DNA of 64,000 nucleotides from Ovis canadensis (GCF_042477335.2 NC_091246.1:213713501-213777500); one strand, 5' to 3'; positions 21,869 to 34,029 are shown, counted from the stretch's first letter. Notes: generated by a model from the letters alone, not told the origin. Numbers and translations are program-made.

Positions 21869-22691
21869 TGTATCAATGTGAGCCTTTTGGAATTGGTTTG
21901 GCTTTCATCTTGGATGTTTGAGTATTTCTGTACTTGAGTCAGAATCTTATTTTTTCTTGGTTTTTACTCTCATTAGGGGGTCCTGGTTTGGGGGAAGAGT
22001 CCACTGGTGAGAAAAAAAGGAACTGAGAAAATTAGACATTCTCAGAGACACTCCTGGTACTGAGGAGGACACTCCTTACAGGATCCTGATAACTTGTCAG
22101 GCTGTTGAATGTTCTCCTAGGCTCATCTGTGAACTTTTTTCTATAATCCAATTTGGTAATTTCACCGAAACCTCCCGCCTTCCAGATTTGATCACAGAGT
22201 CCTAACCACTGGACCAGCAAGCAACTCTCAAGAAGAATTCTTTTGCTTAAATTCTTCTTGAATATGAACAGGAATTTTATTTCACGAAGCATCATGGAAT
22301 AGTCTTCTTTATGGCTGCACCATAAGGGATACCGCGACACCTTGCGGCGGAACTGCAGTGCCGCACTGGAGTCCCACACATTGATTGTTTTGGATTTCGG
22401 AGTCTGGTGAAGCTGTGGGCCGTGGTTCCCTAACTGATATAGCTAAGTCCCCTTCAAGCTGTGGACTCTGGATACGAATGTGCGTCGGTATGTTCAGTCA
22501 TGTATACTGTTAAGGTGTGCACCCTCTACGGCTGGTTTTGCTTTTGTGCACTTGTACAGTACAGTAACGTATAGGGTATAGTAGTGCAGTATCTTTATTA
22601 CAAGCCCAGAATATCCAGAAGCAAGATGGTAGAGAGAATTGAATCCAGCAATGAATCACCTATGGTGTCAACATCAGGCATGAGTGAAATT
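21869..22691. other. No gene; decayed SINE pieces
   Basis: There are inverted SINE-head remnants near 22190-22225 (agtcctaaccactggacca). The rest is unassigned. Confidence 0.35.
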
Positions 22692-22896
22692 ATAGCATGG
22701 CTCAGACGGGGAAAAAAAATCTGCCTGCAGTGCGGGAGACCCGGCTTTGACGCCTGGGTTGGGAAGATCCCTCGGAGAAGGGAATGGTAATCCACTCCAG
22801 TATTCTCACCTGGAGAATCCTTGGACAGAGGAGTCTGGCAGACTACAGTCCATGGGGTTGCGAAGAGTCGGACAAAGCTGAGTAACACTTTGACTA
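22692..22896 (+). mobile_element. Bov-tA SINE
   Basis: The tRNA head is decayed (tggctcagacgggg), then ctgcctgcagtgcgggagac, and a Bov-A body to agagtcggacaaagctgagt. Confidence 0.85.
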
Positions 22897-22939
22897 GTGA
22901 TATATCAGCTCTACCATTCCCCAGGATAGGGGTTCGGGG

Positions 22940-23265
22940 CATTTCTCTTTTTAATATTTATGTATTGATTTATTTTGGGCAGCATCGGGTCTTAGCCGCG
23001 GCACTGGGAAACTTGTTGCCGCATTCTTTTTTTTTTTTAAATATGTATTTCTTGGCTACCTTGGGTCTTAGTTGCTGCACCCGGTGTCTTTAAGTCGCAG
23101 CTCATGGGCTCCTCCTTTGGGGCACTGACTCTAGAATGTGTAGGTTCAGAAGTTGTGACTCAGGCTTAGTTGCCATTCAGCAGGTGGAATCTTAATTTCC
23201 CAACTGAGCCTGTGTCTTCTGTATTGGAAGATGGCTTCTTAACTATCGCGCCAACAAGGAATCTC
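22940..23265 (-). mobile_element. CHR-2-type SINE with a second SINE tail inside
   Basis: Two antisense A-rich tails (22955-22980 and 23028-23050) with ggcagcatcgggtcttagcc and ggctaccttgggtcttagtt bodies show that one CHR-2 copy inserted into another. The inverted head ends at about 23263. Confidence 0.75.
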
Positions 23266-23345
23266 CTCTGGGTACTTGTGTGTGCGGTTCCCGCATGTGG
23301 CTCAGAACTGGTCTACACAGTCTGACGCTTTGACACATTCCATGC

Positions 23346-23535
23346 CAGAGATCGCCAACCTTTTTGGCATCATGGACCGGTTTCATGGAAGACAGTTTGT
23401 CCATGAACAACAGAGTGGGCATGACGGTTCAGAGAGTAATGAGAGGGAGGGAGCAGCAGCTGAAGTTTCCCTTGTTTGCCGGCAGCTCACCTCTTGCTGT
23501 GAGGCCCGGTTCCTAACTGGCTGCGGACCAGCAAA
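23346..23535 (+). mobile_element. hAT-type non-autonomous transposon, internally deleted
   Basis: The left end cagagatcgccaaccttttt and cggtttcatggaagacagtt match 47881. The right-hand block gctcacctcttgctgtgagg, cccggttcctaactgg fits the right arm of the same family. The terminal repeat on the right is lost. Confidence 0.65.
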
Positions 23536-23659
23536 AGGGAGAATTCCTACTGAACTCTCCTTTGGCAGCGTCAGTCCGTGCTCTTTCTTTGGATCCGTTG
23601 GTTCATCAGCCACCAGCTCTGCATTTCTTGCAGAAACCTACAGCGGCAGTACTTTTTGA

Positions 23660-23778
23660 TGGAGTGTGTGTGTGTGCGTGCGTGTCCGTGGGTGCTCAGC
23701 CGCTTAGTTGTGTCTGACTCTTTGCAACCCCATGGACTGCAGCCCATCAGGCTCCTCTGTCCGTGGGATTTCTGTGGT
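23660..23778 (-). mobile_element. Bov-A SINE fragment with TG-rich start
   Basis: A tgtgtgtgtgcgtgcgtgtc run is followed by the antisense Bov-A block (ttgtgtctgactctttgcaa, gcccatcaggctcctctgtc). Confidence 0.75.
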
Positions 23779-23779
23779 A

Positions 23780-25138
23780 AAATAAGTGCCAAACTTTTTT
23801 TCACTGAAGCCAGGAGTTCACAGAGGGGCTGGGCAGGGTCCCCCCATGGAGGCGAGTGCCAAACATGCCTCCACAGCAGCCAAGAACCCACAGATGGGCC
23901 CTGTGGGGTGCCCCAAGTAGTAAGTGCTGCGTGCTACTCTCCAACAGCCAGGGGGCCAAATAGGGGCTCTGCAGACTCCCCTCAAAGTGCCAGGGAAGTA
24001 GGTTGCTCCACAGCGCCAGAAGTCTGCAGTGGGGCTCAGGGGGCTCCCTCCCTGAGTGAGCTCCCTCCCAGCACTGCCTGGTCCTCCACGGCAGTTATTA
24101 GTCTGCAGACAGCTCCGCAGGCCCCGCGGAAACCTGACCAATTACACACTGTCCTCCTCAGGCACCGGGAGCCCACAGAGGGACTTGGCAGGATCCCCTC
24201 CACATGCCTAGTACGCCATGGTCTCCTTCGCCAGCCAGTTTATGGAGAAGGGCTCAGCCAGGTCCCACTCCCAAATGGCCTGTGCCCCAGGGTTATCCAC
24301 AGCCACAGGGAACACACAAAGGGGTTCAGAGGGGTTCACAGGGCTCCGCCCACGACCGCCCAGTGTCCCACTGTTTTACGCAGTGGCCAGGAGTGCACAG
24401 AGGGGTTCAAGAATTCTGCCCACACCTGCCCAATGTCGCAGGACTTTTCAGAGTGGCCAGGGGCAGGCAGAGGGGCTCAATGGGCTCCCCCTAAACCTGG
24501 CCAGTGCTGGAGGTTTTTCCAAAAGCAGCCAGGAGCACAGCTGCAGAGTGCTACAGAGTTTTCTGCAGAGGCTAGGGGCAAACAGAGCGGTTCAGAGGGC
24601 TCCCACTACACCGGCCCAGGGCAGGAGCATTTTTCCAGTGTTCAGGGGCATGTAGGGAAGTTCAAGAGCTCCCCCCAACACCTGCCCAGTGCACCAGCAT
24701 TTTCCACAGCATTCATGGATACACACGGGTTCAAGAGCTGCCACTAACCTGACCGATGACACAGGCTTTCTACAGTGGCCAGGAGTGCCCAGAGGGCTTC
24801 AAGGGGCACCTCCGCACCCGACCCCCCACAGCTGCCCAATGCTGCAGAATCTCCCACAGTGGCCAAGGTAGAGCAGAAGGCTTCAGCAGGTTCCTCCCAC
24901 CCCTGCCCAGAGCCATAGGGTTCCCCACAGCGGCCAGGGGCACACACAGGCGTTCAGCGGGCTCCCTCTATACCTTTCCAGTGACACAGGGCTTTCCACA
25001 GTGTTCAGGTGTGTGCGGAGGGGTTCAGCGGGCTCCCCTACATCTGTCCAGTTCTCCTGGGCTTTCCACAGTGGCCAGGAGCCAGCACGCGGGTTCGGAG
25101 GGCTCTACCAACGTCTGCTAATTGCCGCAGGATATTCC
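23780..25138. repeat. GC-rich tandem array of about 70-bp units, part 1
   Basis: The units share the theme tttcc-acagtggccagg-g...cacagaggggttca-ggctcccc...acctgcccagtg-caggg. One unit counted at 24381-24449 is 69 bp, and neighbours are close to 70. Successive units diverge and some are shortened. Several long frames cross the array (for example 389 codons from 23578), but 70 is not a multiple of three, so each unit would be read in a different frame; this argues against a repeat protein. No known satellite is recognised. The array is split by BovB at 25139. Confidence 0.8.
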
Positions 25139-27480
25139 TCACCGCCGCTACAGCGAAGCGCAGCTGCCGCTCCTTACTGCCGCGCAGCCGCAGCTTCCGC
25201 ACCGCGCAGCCGCCGCACTGGTCACATTAAACAACTCTTCCAACAACACAGGAGAAGACTCTACACATGGACATCACCAGATCGTCAAAACCGAAATATT
25301 CTTTGCAACCAAAGATGGAGAAGCTCTACACAGTCTGCAAAAACAAGACTGGGAGCGAACTGTGTTTCAGATTAGGAACTCCTTATTGCCAAATTCAGAC
25401 TTAAATTGAAGAAAGTAGGGGAAACCACTAGACTATTCAGGTATGACATAAATCAAATCCCTTATGATTATATAGTGGAAGTGAGAAATAAGTTTAAGGG
25501 ATTAGATCTGATAGATAAAGCGCCTGATGAACTACAGACGGAGGTTCCTGACATTGTACAGGACAGGGACCAAGACCACCCCCAAGAAAAAGAAATGCAA
25601 TAAAGCAAAATGGCTGTCTGAGGACGCCTTACAAAAAGCTGTGTAAAGAAGAGAAGCGAAAAGCAAAGGAGAATAGGGAAGATAAACCCATTTGAATACA
25701 GAGTTTGAAAGAATAGCAAGGAGAGATAAGAAAGCCTTCCTCAGTGATCAGTGCAAAGAAATAGAGGAAAACAATAGAATGGGAAAGACTAGAGATCCCT
25801 TCAAGAAATTAGAGATACCAAGGGAATATTTCATGCAAAGATGGGCACAGTAAAGGACAGAAATTGTATGGACCTAACAGAAGCAGAAGATATTAAGAAG
25901 AGGTGGCAAGAATACACAAGAACTGTACAAAAAAGATCTTCAAGACCCAGATAATCAGGATGGTATGATCACTCACCTAGAGCCAGACATCCTGGAATGC
26001 GAAGTCAAGTGGGCCTTAGGAAGCATCACTACCAACAAAGCTAGTGGAGGTAATGGAATTCCAGTTGAGCTATTTCAAATCTTAAAAGATGATGCTGTGA
26101 AAGTACTGCACTCAATATGCCAGCAAATTTGGAAAACTCAGCAGTGGCCACAGGACTGGAAAAGGTCAGTTTTCATTCCAATCCCAAAAAAAGGCAATGC
26201 CAAAGAATGCTCAAACTACCGCACAATTGCACTTGTCTCACACACTAACAAAGTAATGCTCAAAATTCTCCAAGCCAGACTTCAGCAATACATGAACTGT
26301 GAACTTCCTGATGTTCAAGCTGGTTTTAGAAAAAGCAGAGGAACTAGAGATCAAAGCGCCAACATCCGTTGGATCATGGAAAAAGCAAGAGAGTTCCAGA
26401 AAAACATCTATTTCTGCTTTATTGACTATGCCAAAGCCTTTGACTGTGTGGAACACCACAAACTGTGGAAAATTCTTCAAGAGGTGGGAATACCAGACCA
26501 CCTGACCTTCCTCTTGAGAAATCTGTATGCAAGTCAGGAAGCAACAGTTAGAATTGGACGTGGAACAACAGACTGGTCCAATTCGGGAAAGGAGTACGTC
26601 AAGGCTGTATATTGTCACTCTGCTTATTTAACTTCTATGCAGAGTAAAATGCTGAGCTGGATGAAGCACAAGCTGGAATCAAGATTGCTGGGAGAGATAT
26701 CAATAACCTTAGATATGCAGATGACACCACCCTTCTGGCAGAAAGCAAAGAAGAAATAAAGAGCCTCTTGATGAAAGTGAAAGAGGAGAGTAAAAAAATT
26801 GGCTTAAAGCTCAACATTCAGAAAACTAAGATCATGGCATCTGGTCCCAGCACTTCATGGCAAATAGAGGGGAAACAGTGGAAACAGTGACAGACTTCAT
26901 TTTCTTGGACTCCAAAATCACTGCAGATAGTGACTGCAGCCATAAAATCAAAAGATGCTTGCTCCTTGGAAGAAAAGTTATGACCAACCTAGACAGCATA
27001 TTAAAAAGCAGAGACATTACTTTGCCAACAAAGGTCCATCTAGTCAAGGCTATGGTTTTTCCAATGGTCATGTATGGATGTGAGAGTCTGACTCTAAAGA
27101 AAGCTGAGCACCAAAGAAATGATGCTTTTGAACTGTTGTGTTGGAGAAGACTCTTGAGAGTCCCTTGGACAGCAAGGAGATCCAACCAGTCCATCCTAAA
27201 GGAAATCAGTCCTGATTATTCATTGGAAGGACTGATGTTGAAGCTGAAACTCCAATTCTTTGGCCACCTGATGTGAAGAACTGACTCATTGGAAAAGACC
27301 CTGATGCTGGGAAAGATTGAAGGCAAGAGGAGAAGGGGATGCATAGGATGAGATGTTTGAATGTGATCACCGACTCGATGGAATAAACTCCAGGAGTTGG
27401 TGATGGACAGGGAGGCCTGATGTGCTGCAGTCCATGGGGTGGCAAAGAGTTGGACATGACTGAGCAACTGAACTGAACTG
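25139..27480 (+). mobile_element. BovB LINE inserted in the tandem array
   Basis: Five bases attcc are repeated at 25134-25138 and 27481-27485, and the array unit resumes after the second copy. A GC-rich leader (25139-25225) jumps to the end of the endonuclease region (QQHRRRLYTWTSPD frame), so most of the endonuclease is deleted. RT sequence follows: frame 25965-26759 is open for 264 codons (FIDYAKAFDC and AGFRKSRGTRDQ retained), then shifts before the YADD box (about 26712-26723). The 3' tail ends in actgaactgaactga. Confidence 0.92.
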
Positions 27481-27960
27481 ATTCCACAGGTGCCAGGGTG
27501 AGCAGAGACGTTCAAACCCTCACACCTTCCCAGTGTTGCTGGGTTTTCGCAGCCTTAGGCCTGGTTTCCCATGGTGGCCAAAAGCCTGAAGAGGACCCTG
27601 GCAGGCTTCTCTTTCACCTGCCCACTTCCCCAAGGTACTTCATGACAGCCAGGAGCCCAAAGTGGGACCGGGCCCCAGAAAAAGGGCCCAGGGGGTTACC
27701 CCACCACCTGCGCAGTTCCACTGGATCTCTCACGGCAGAGGCCCCACCGTGGCTCAGTGGTCTTAACTCCTTATCACAACTTGCCCAGTTCCCCACGGTC
27801 TTCCACATTGTCCATAGACCCACAGAGGGGCTCAGAGGTCTTCTCCCTTTCACTTGCCCAGTGCTACCCAGACCTCCATGGTGGCCTGGAGCCCAAAGAG
27901 GGGTCAGTGGGTTTCCCTCAAGTGTCCCGTGCCAGCATGTCCTCCACATTAGCCAATACA
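27481..27960. repeat. GC-rich tandem array of about 70-bp units, part 2
   Basis: The same unit theme continues after the BovB (acaggtgccaggg, cacctgcccact, agccaggagccca, cacagaggggctcagagg, cttgcccagtgc). Six to seven degenerate units end near 27960. Parts 1 and 2 together hold about 26 units. Confidence 0.75.
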
Positions 27961-28469
27961 ATATCATGTTTGTTTCAGATGTTTCTAATAGTGATTCAGT
28001 ATTTTTACAGATTATACTCCTTTCTTCCGTGTAATGTTTTATAAATTGGTCCACCTCTTGGGGAATTTTGTGGCTAACTTGAACCAGTTACTCCTTCCCC
28101 TTCTTTTCATTAGCCTTAGTCTCCAAAGATGCAATCCCTAAATCTCACTGAGTTGGGTGACAGTCACAATAGCAACAAGGCAGACAACAAGTTTTCACAG
28201 CATTTGTTCAGATCCCTGATGCTTAAAGTTGTGTGTGACGACTCTCTGTGTCTCTGGGACCAAAAGTGATAGAGATTGAGTAGGATGATCAAATAGTTAG
28301 CTTAGAAACCCCATTAGGGAAGCTCCCATTGGAGATAGAGAAAGGGTAAGACTAATGATCACTTAAAGGTGTAATGGGAAAATTCTGAAACAATGTGGGC
28401 TTGCTTGACTCATAAAGCAGAACAAATCGCTGAGCATCAAAGCCAGACTGGCTTGCTTAATTAATCAAG

Positions 28470-29205
28470 CTAACTTGCTCAGAAACTGTCGACTAAAAAA
28501 TATAGTCACAACCTGAAAATAGAGAGTTATTTTATTTGGTGGTAATGTTTAGGACGGAGAAGGCAGTGGCACCCCACTCCAGTACTCTTGCCTGGAAAAT
28601 CCCATGGACGGAGGAGCGTGTCGCTGAGGTTTGGACACGACTGAACGACTGAACGACTTCACTTTTCACTTTCATGTGTTGGAGAAGGAAATGGCAACCC
28701 ACTCCAGTGTTCTTGCCTGGAGAATCCCAGGGACCGGGTAGCCTGGTGGGCTGTCGTCTATGAGGTCTCACAGAGTCGGACACGACTGAAGTGACTTAGC
28801 AGCAGCAGCGATGTTTCGGACTCCAGCGTAGGAGACAGTATCTCAGTAGCTCTGAGAAAACTGCTCCAGGGAGATAGGAGGGGAAGTCAGGCTGTATGCA
28901 ACAAAGGGAGCAGGCAGTCAAAACATCAAAGGTCAGATATTAAGTTAAGGAATTTAGCATCCTGTGTATGGGAAGATTCAAGCCTCTGGGCTTACTGAAT
29001 TCATTCTTTTCATATGCACCTCAGCTACCTGGTAGGGGTCGAATCCTATTTCCTTATTTGCCTTGTTTCTTGCATTCCCTCCGCTCCTCAGCAGTCACTG
29101 TGGGGACTGGCAGCACGCACTGGATTGCAGTTTTGGGTGCCCTCATTCACTTTTGGAGGCCGGAAATCACTGATGGCTGTGACATTTCTTCTTTATTAAT
29201 ATGGC
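28470..29205 (+). mobile_element. ERVL-like LTR remnant, family C copy 2, with a SINE inside
   Basis: The blocks aacctgaaaatagagagtta, ggactccagcgtaggagaca, gtatctcagtagctctgaga, ctgctcc, gtatgggaagattcaagcct and gatatgcacctcagct-like sequence parallel copy 1 at 20155. A Bov-A dimer at 28553-28806 interrupts it. Confidence 0.5.
28553..28806 (+). mobile_element. Dimeric Bov-A SINE
   Basis: Two Bov-A monomers (28553-28675 and 28680-28806) lie in tandem, the second ending in AGC triplets. Flanking tgttt-type matches (28545 and 28811) suggest a target duplication. Confidence 0.87.
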
Positions 29206-29206
29206 A

Positions 29207-29263
29207 GGTGCGTGCTAAGTCGCTTCAGTCATGTCTGACTCTTTTTGACCGGATGGACTATAG
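29207..29263 (-). mobile_element. Bov-A SINE 3' fragment cut by an LTR
   Basis: The antisense Bov-A tail (gcgtgctaagtcgcttcagt, catgtctgactctttttgac) stops abruptly at the TG start of the LTR at 29264. Confidence 0.75.
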
Positions 29264-29530
29264 TGCTGGGTTCCAGCCCCTGCAGGATCCAGGGAAACCC
29301 GAAGGAGAAACGGTGTCGGCGATTGCGATCGATGTAGAGAGAGAAAGATAGTTAAGAATGTGGTAGATAAGAAAATAGAGGAGAGAAGAAAAGAGGCTGA
29401 TGTTCCTTGGTTTATACAGAAAATCAATAAAGTCTCAAGACAAGAGACTTGCACCGTCTACGTGAGGCCACAGGTGCCCTCCTGGTCTCCCAACGGAGTG
29501 AAGGCACAAGGCGCCTTCCCGTTCAGGTCT
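29264..29530 (-). mobile_element. ERVK-like LTR, right edge not fixed
   Basis: On the minus strand the sequence ends gacaccgtttctccttcggg ... ggctggaacccagca, the kind of U5 end seen in betaretrovirus-like (ERVK) LTRs, with a TATA-like tgtataaacc upstream at about 29410-29419. An AATAAA also occurs on the + strand at 29424, so orientation is not beyond doubt. The U3 side probably extends past 29530. Confidence 0.5.
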
Positions 29531-30534
29531 TAGAAACCCAGGCAAATAAGTAGACACGGTGGATCTCTGTACTCCAGATGGGAACTAGCCTGAAAGACAG
29601 AGTAAGAGGAGGAAAATGATTGACACAAGGAGATCAAGCTGTTTTGATGAGCGAGATCCATAGCTTTAGTTTTAAATGGTACTTCTATACTTTTTTTGTA
29701 CATAGAGGGAAATGAAAGATGCAAGGTCATACAGAGTCAGCCCAACATTCTAGCAGTTTTGCCCTTATTGAAACCATGATTTTTTCTGCATACCTTTCTC
29801 ACAAATGATGTTGTGTACAGCATCTTCTGGCCTTGGAGGCCTGTGAACATTTTTTGACCCTCTTTTGATAAAGACTGCTCAACCAGAAAACTTATTTTCC
29901 CTCAAAGTGTTTTTTCTTTATATTTCTAATCTATGTCAGTCTCAGAAAATGCCAAACAGAGTTACGTATTTTACAGAGCAAAGGCGCAGTGAGTTACAAG
30001 AAAGAACCAATTAGCTCAAAAGTCTGATACGGTTAAATTCAAGGCTACATGTGTTTTTCTTGCATTCTCACTATGTTAACTAATGCATTCCCAGGTGCAC
30101 AGTGGATAAGAGATATGGGAACTTAGCAACATCATTGGCCCAATAATGAAATCCTACATCAGCACTAGCACTACTCTAATAACTTTTAACTCTTTCAAAG
30201 GCTCTATGTTTTAGGCTTTCCATGCGTCTCACAGTTGGGAGGGTGTAAATAATTGTATGCATAGCTGCAAGAGTCTGGATAACCTGCCAAGTAAGCTAGA
30301 ATGCTAATAGAGGGGGTTTGATTTGAAATATTTCTCTCATGTCCAGGAGACTTATTAGCTATAGCCCTAAGTTGATTTTCTCCAGAGAAAGGTGGTCAGG
30401 GTTAGCCCCCTGTTAATGTCAGAGGAGTTGGTGAAAGTCATGAAACAGTAAAACAGACAGATTCTGGTTTTGGGGTAGATGCTCGAGAAAGCCTAGGGAG
30501 CCCCTTGAGTTCTGAAGCCTTGCTTAACAGTGGG
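29531..30534. other. No gene; unassigned, possibly U3 of the adjacent LTR
   Basis: No exon, RNA gene or known repeat is recognised. Confidence 0.3.
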
Positions 30535-30712
30535 ATCTCCCGTGGTGGCTCCTGGCACTATAGCCCTCCAGGCTCCTCTGTCCGTGGGATTCTCTAAGCA
30601 AGAATACTGGAGTGGGTTTCCATGCCCTCCTCCAGGGGATCTTCCTGACCCAGGGACTGAACCTGTGTCTCTCATGTCTCCTGCATTGGCAGGCACATTC
30701 TTTACCACTAAT
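30535..30712 (-). mobile_element. Bov-tA SINE
   Basis: An antisense copy with a shortened Bov-A tail, middle block gcaagaatactggagtgggt, and inverted tRNA head (ggcacattctttaccacta). Confidence 0.85.
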
Positions 30713-30759
30713 ATTTTCATTTCACACAACCAAACTATGCACCAGAGTAGGAAAAATGC

Positions 30760-31275
30760 CCCCAAACAATAAAAGGCTGGTGGCGTGAGACCTACATCCT
30801 GTCCAATGGCACTGCCAAGTTAATGAACCGCAAAACATGCTCTGTGCACACAGAAGAAGAGTCATTTATGGAAAGGTGACTTTTAAAAATGAAAGACCCT
30901 TATTGTACAGAGACCAGAAAATATTTTTCCAAAGTGTTATCTATGACAGTTGTGACCTGATCATATAGGGACAAGTACACTTTCCTGCCTTACCTGAAGA
31001 AGGGACTGATAAGGAAACTGATGTCTACTCGAGAAATACAAAAAAGATCTCTCCCTCCCCTCCCTTCCTTTGATTATAAAAACGTAACCCGCTGAGAACT
31101 TGGGAAACGCAAATCTTGCTTGCATCCTTGTGAACCCTACAGAGGTGCTATTCTAATAAATCACTTTTTATCTATCACTTTGTCTCTTGCTGAATTCCTT
31201 TCTGCGTTGAGTTATAAAGGACTGTGGTGCCATGAAAACTACACCAAACGGTTTCAGGTGGTGACCGCAGCAGGA
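30760..31275 (+). mobile_element. Probable 5' LTR of a class I retrovirus-like element, family D copy 2
   Basis: A TATA-like attataaaaa lies at about 31073-31082, AATAAA at about 31156-31161, then cactttgtctcttgctgaat in the R-U5 position, as in 20870-21180. Gag-like frames follow on the same strand from 32159. The exact ends and primer-binding site are not resolved. Confidence 0.55.
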
Positions 31276-32158
31276 CCGTGGTAAGATAAAAAGGTTGGGG
31301 TCAGGTCCTAGAAGGGTTGTGGGTCGCCACAGGCCAGGAATATCAAGGAAGATGCTCTGCCACAGCCGACTGCAATTTTCAGCCTCAAATGCTTTGGGGC
31401 TCTGATTGGAGACAGGCCAGAGGAAGGATGATACGGATATGGATATTTAAGACAGGAAATTGGAAGAATTGTGACGGTCAGCATGGATTGCCATAGAATG
31501 GTGGTGTGGCGATGTGGAAGGGATCTAATCGCTGGTTCAGGAGATGCCGGAGAAGGCATATGAAAAGGAAAGAATTTCACTCCCCGGCTTGCTTTGGCCA
31601 GGTTCAAGTCCTGGCAGCACACAAACATAAAAAGACTTTGCAAAAGGATGCTGTGCATATCCAACCGCCAAGTCTGGAATAAAGTCAGATGCTACATGGT
31701 GTTACAGGATTTACCAATCTATACTCTTCTCTTTTACTCTGAGGTTTTCCTGCTATGCTTTATAGCTGTTTCTGTTTCATTTCTTTTAACTCCAAAAGAC
31801 CTGTATGATCACTGAGATATAATAATTCATCCTTCTCTGTCAGTTTACGTGGAATGCCCAACGGAGGACCTACCAGGTCCTGATGTCAGTCTTTTTCCTC
31901 CCTCTGGCTCTTGAAAATGTTAACTGTTTTTTTTTCTGACTTGCCGCTAGACTGGTTCCAGGTTGTCGTCTGAGGACCACTGGGGATCTCTTCCGTACTA
32001 CGCCTTTGTGGCAATTTCTTGGCCACTAACATCTGGTTGGAAGACTGCTTTGGAAGCGATACCATCTACCACTTACATACTTGTAAGTGCAAATCTTGAT
32101 CGTATTGCTTGAGAACAAAACTTGTGGAGACTCAGAATCAGAGACATTTCCTCAGGTG
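31276..32158 (+). other. Leader region of the retrovirus-like element, no gene
   Basis: Between LTR and gag there is no sustained frame. The minus-strand frame 31308-31664 has no recognisable content. Confidence 0.35.
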
Positions 32159-34020
32159 ATGGGTCAAACTCAAGTTGATACCCCTTTGGGATGCATACTC
32201 CAGGACTGGAAAAAACCTGAACAACAAGATTTGAAGGAAATAAAAAGCATATTAGGCTACATAACCAGGTTTGGCTGCAACATAAGTTAGCCAAGAAAAG
32301 TGGCCACTGAATGGGTCTCTAAGTTATAATACTGTATTGCAATTGGACTTATATCGTAGAAGGGAATCAAAATGGAGTGAAATATTCTGTGTTCAAGTTT
32401 TTATGACCTTGTTTCTGTAAAATGTAACTGGAAGGGAATCTAGTATATGTGTAACCCACATGGCTAATTTAAGGAAGGAATCAGAGGACATTTTAGCTGA
32501 CCCAATGTATGGGCTGTGCAAAGACCAGATCCCCAACAAGACGAAGCTGCTGCTCCTACCAAAGCTGCCTGCCCAGTGGGAGCTTCTCCCCACCCTCCTG
32601 GAGGAGATATTGTGCCAGCAGAGGCTCCTTGCTTCTGCAAGAGCTGCTGCTCCAGTTGAGGCCAAAATCCCAGGGGAAAGTGTCCCCAAGGCTGAGGAGA
32701 GGTCACCACCATATTCTGGAACTCCTGAGTTACGCAAGGGACCCCAATCTTAGCCCAGCTCGCACCCATAGTGGCATAAGTCATCAGCCAACTACTTGTA
32801 CACTCCGGCTTCTGAGGGGAGTTTTGATGAGAATCAAGAACAGTAAGGGTTCATGCACCCTTTCCCCTATCTAAGTCTGGCAGAGGAGACATTGGGAAGT
32901 TTTTCTGAGGACCCTAAACATTTTGCTAAGGAATTTACCAGGTTAAATAAGATCTTTTGATTGTACCTGGGGAGACTTGCAGATTTTTACTATCCTATTA
33001 CTACATCTGAGAGAAAACCAGGGTCTAATACTAGCAGCGAGAGCCTACCTGACCAGATGGCAAGTGGAGCCTGAGAGGGACATGCAGTCTTGCTGAGTGG
33101 GGAATGACACCATCCCTGAGGCTGGCCCACAGTTGAATTACCAGAATTACTAATAGGGACAGATGGGACCATATGATTGACTGATAGAGGGCTTTCCAAG
33201 TAGCCCTGGTGGTAAAGAATCTGCCTGCCAATGCACGAGAGTCAAGATACTTGGTTCGACCGACCCCTGGATCGAGAAGATCCCTTGGAAGAGTAAATGG
33301 CAACCCACTCCAATATTCTTGCCTGGAAAATTCCATGGAGAGAGGAGCCTACACTCAGAAGGCATGCAGAAGCTTATAGTCAAGCTTGTTAATTATAAGA
33401 AAGCACAAGAAGTCCAACAGGGACAAGGTGAAAATCCTGAAGTTTTCTGAAGGAGATTAGTGGAAACTTTTTAGAAAATATACAAATGTGGATCCCTCCT
33501 CCCCTGAGGGACAGGTCCTTTAGGCTATGCATTTCATAGCCCAGTCTGCCCTGGATATTAGGAACAAATTTCAAAAGGCAGCTGCTGGTTGTCAGATCCC
33601 TACAGATGAGTTAGTCTGATAGGCTTAGTCAGTTTTCAATAATTTGGATATACTTGAAAAAGCTGAATACATGCAGACAGATAAACAAAAGGCTCAAATG
33701 ATTGCAATGGCTCAGTCCTCTCAGAGACTGCTGAAGGAGAGGCCAGGCTTTCTGATAATGGTAGACCACGAGACCCACGGGTACCCAGACTAATCAGTGT
33801 GCCTAGTGTGGACAAATGGGAGCTGGAAGAAAGATGGTGATTGATGCACCCTTTGCAAACAGCCAGGGCATTGGCAGAGCAGGTGCCCCGGACACCAGTG
33901 AGCTACAGGGGCCCCTTAGTCATCTTGTCATTGAAGGTTTCACAATCAGAAGACTGCTAGGGCCAAGACCAGAAGAGGCTCTGCCTAGAGATGTCATCTA
34001 CATAACTAGCGCCAAGTCTT
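32159..34020 (+). pseudogene. Decayed retroviral gag (class I, gamma-like)
   Basis: The frame opens with MGQ and a TPLGC motif (32159-32215), as in matrix proteins of HERV-H/W-like gag genes, and stops at 32288. Further pieces follow in shifted frames: 32460-32753 (matrix/linker region), about 32900-33140, and 33480-33600 (a capsid C-terminal SPEGQ...AMHF pattern). The last piece is a nucleocapsid zinc knuckle with intact C-x2-C-x4-H-x4-C spacing at 33845-33886. Many stops and a SINE at 33189-33349 break it, so no Gag protein can be made. Confidence 0.7.
33189..33349 (+). mobile_element. Bov-tA SINE inside the gag remnant
   Basis: tRNA head (gctttccaagtagccctggt, gtaaagaatctgcctgccaa) followed by a truncated Bov-A body (caacccactccaatattctt). 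Confidence 0.87.
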
Positions 34021-34029
34021 GAGTGATCA

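Noticed and set aside
23578..24747. 389-codon open frame and overlapping frames in the 23.8-25.1 kb array
   Set aside because: The tandem unit is about 70 bp, so the reading frame rotates from unit to unit and no peptide period is kept. Several frames are open at once, as expected for GC-rich repeats with few stops.
32509..32874. 121-codon frame overlapping the gag remnant
   Set aside because: It is out of frame with the gag-like piece at 32460-32753 and shows no recognisable motif.
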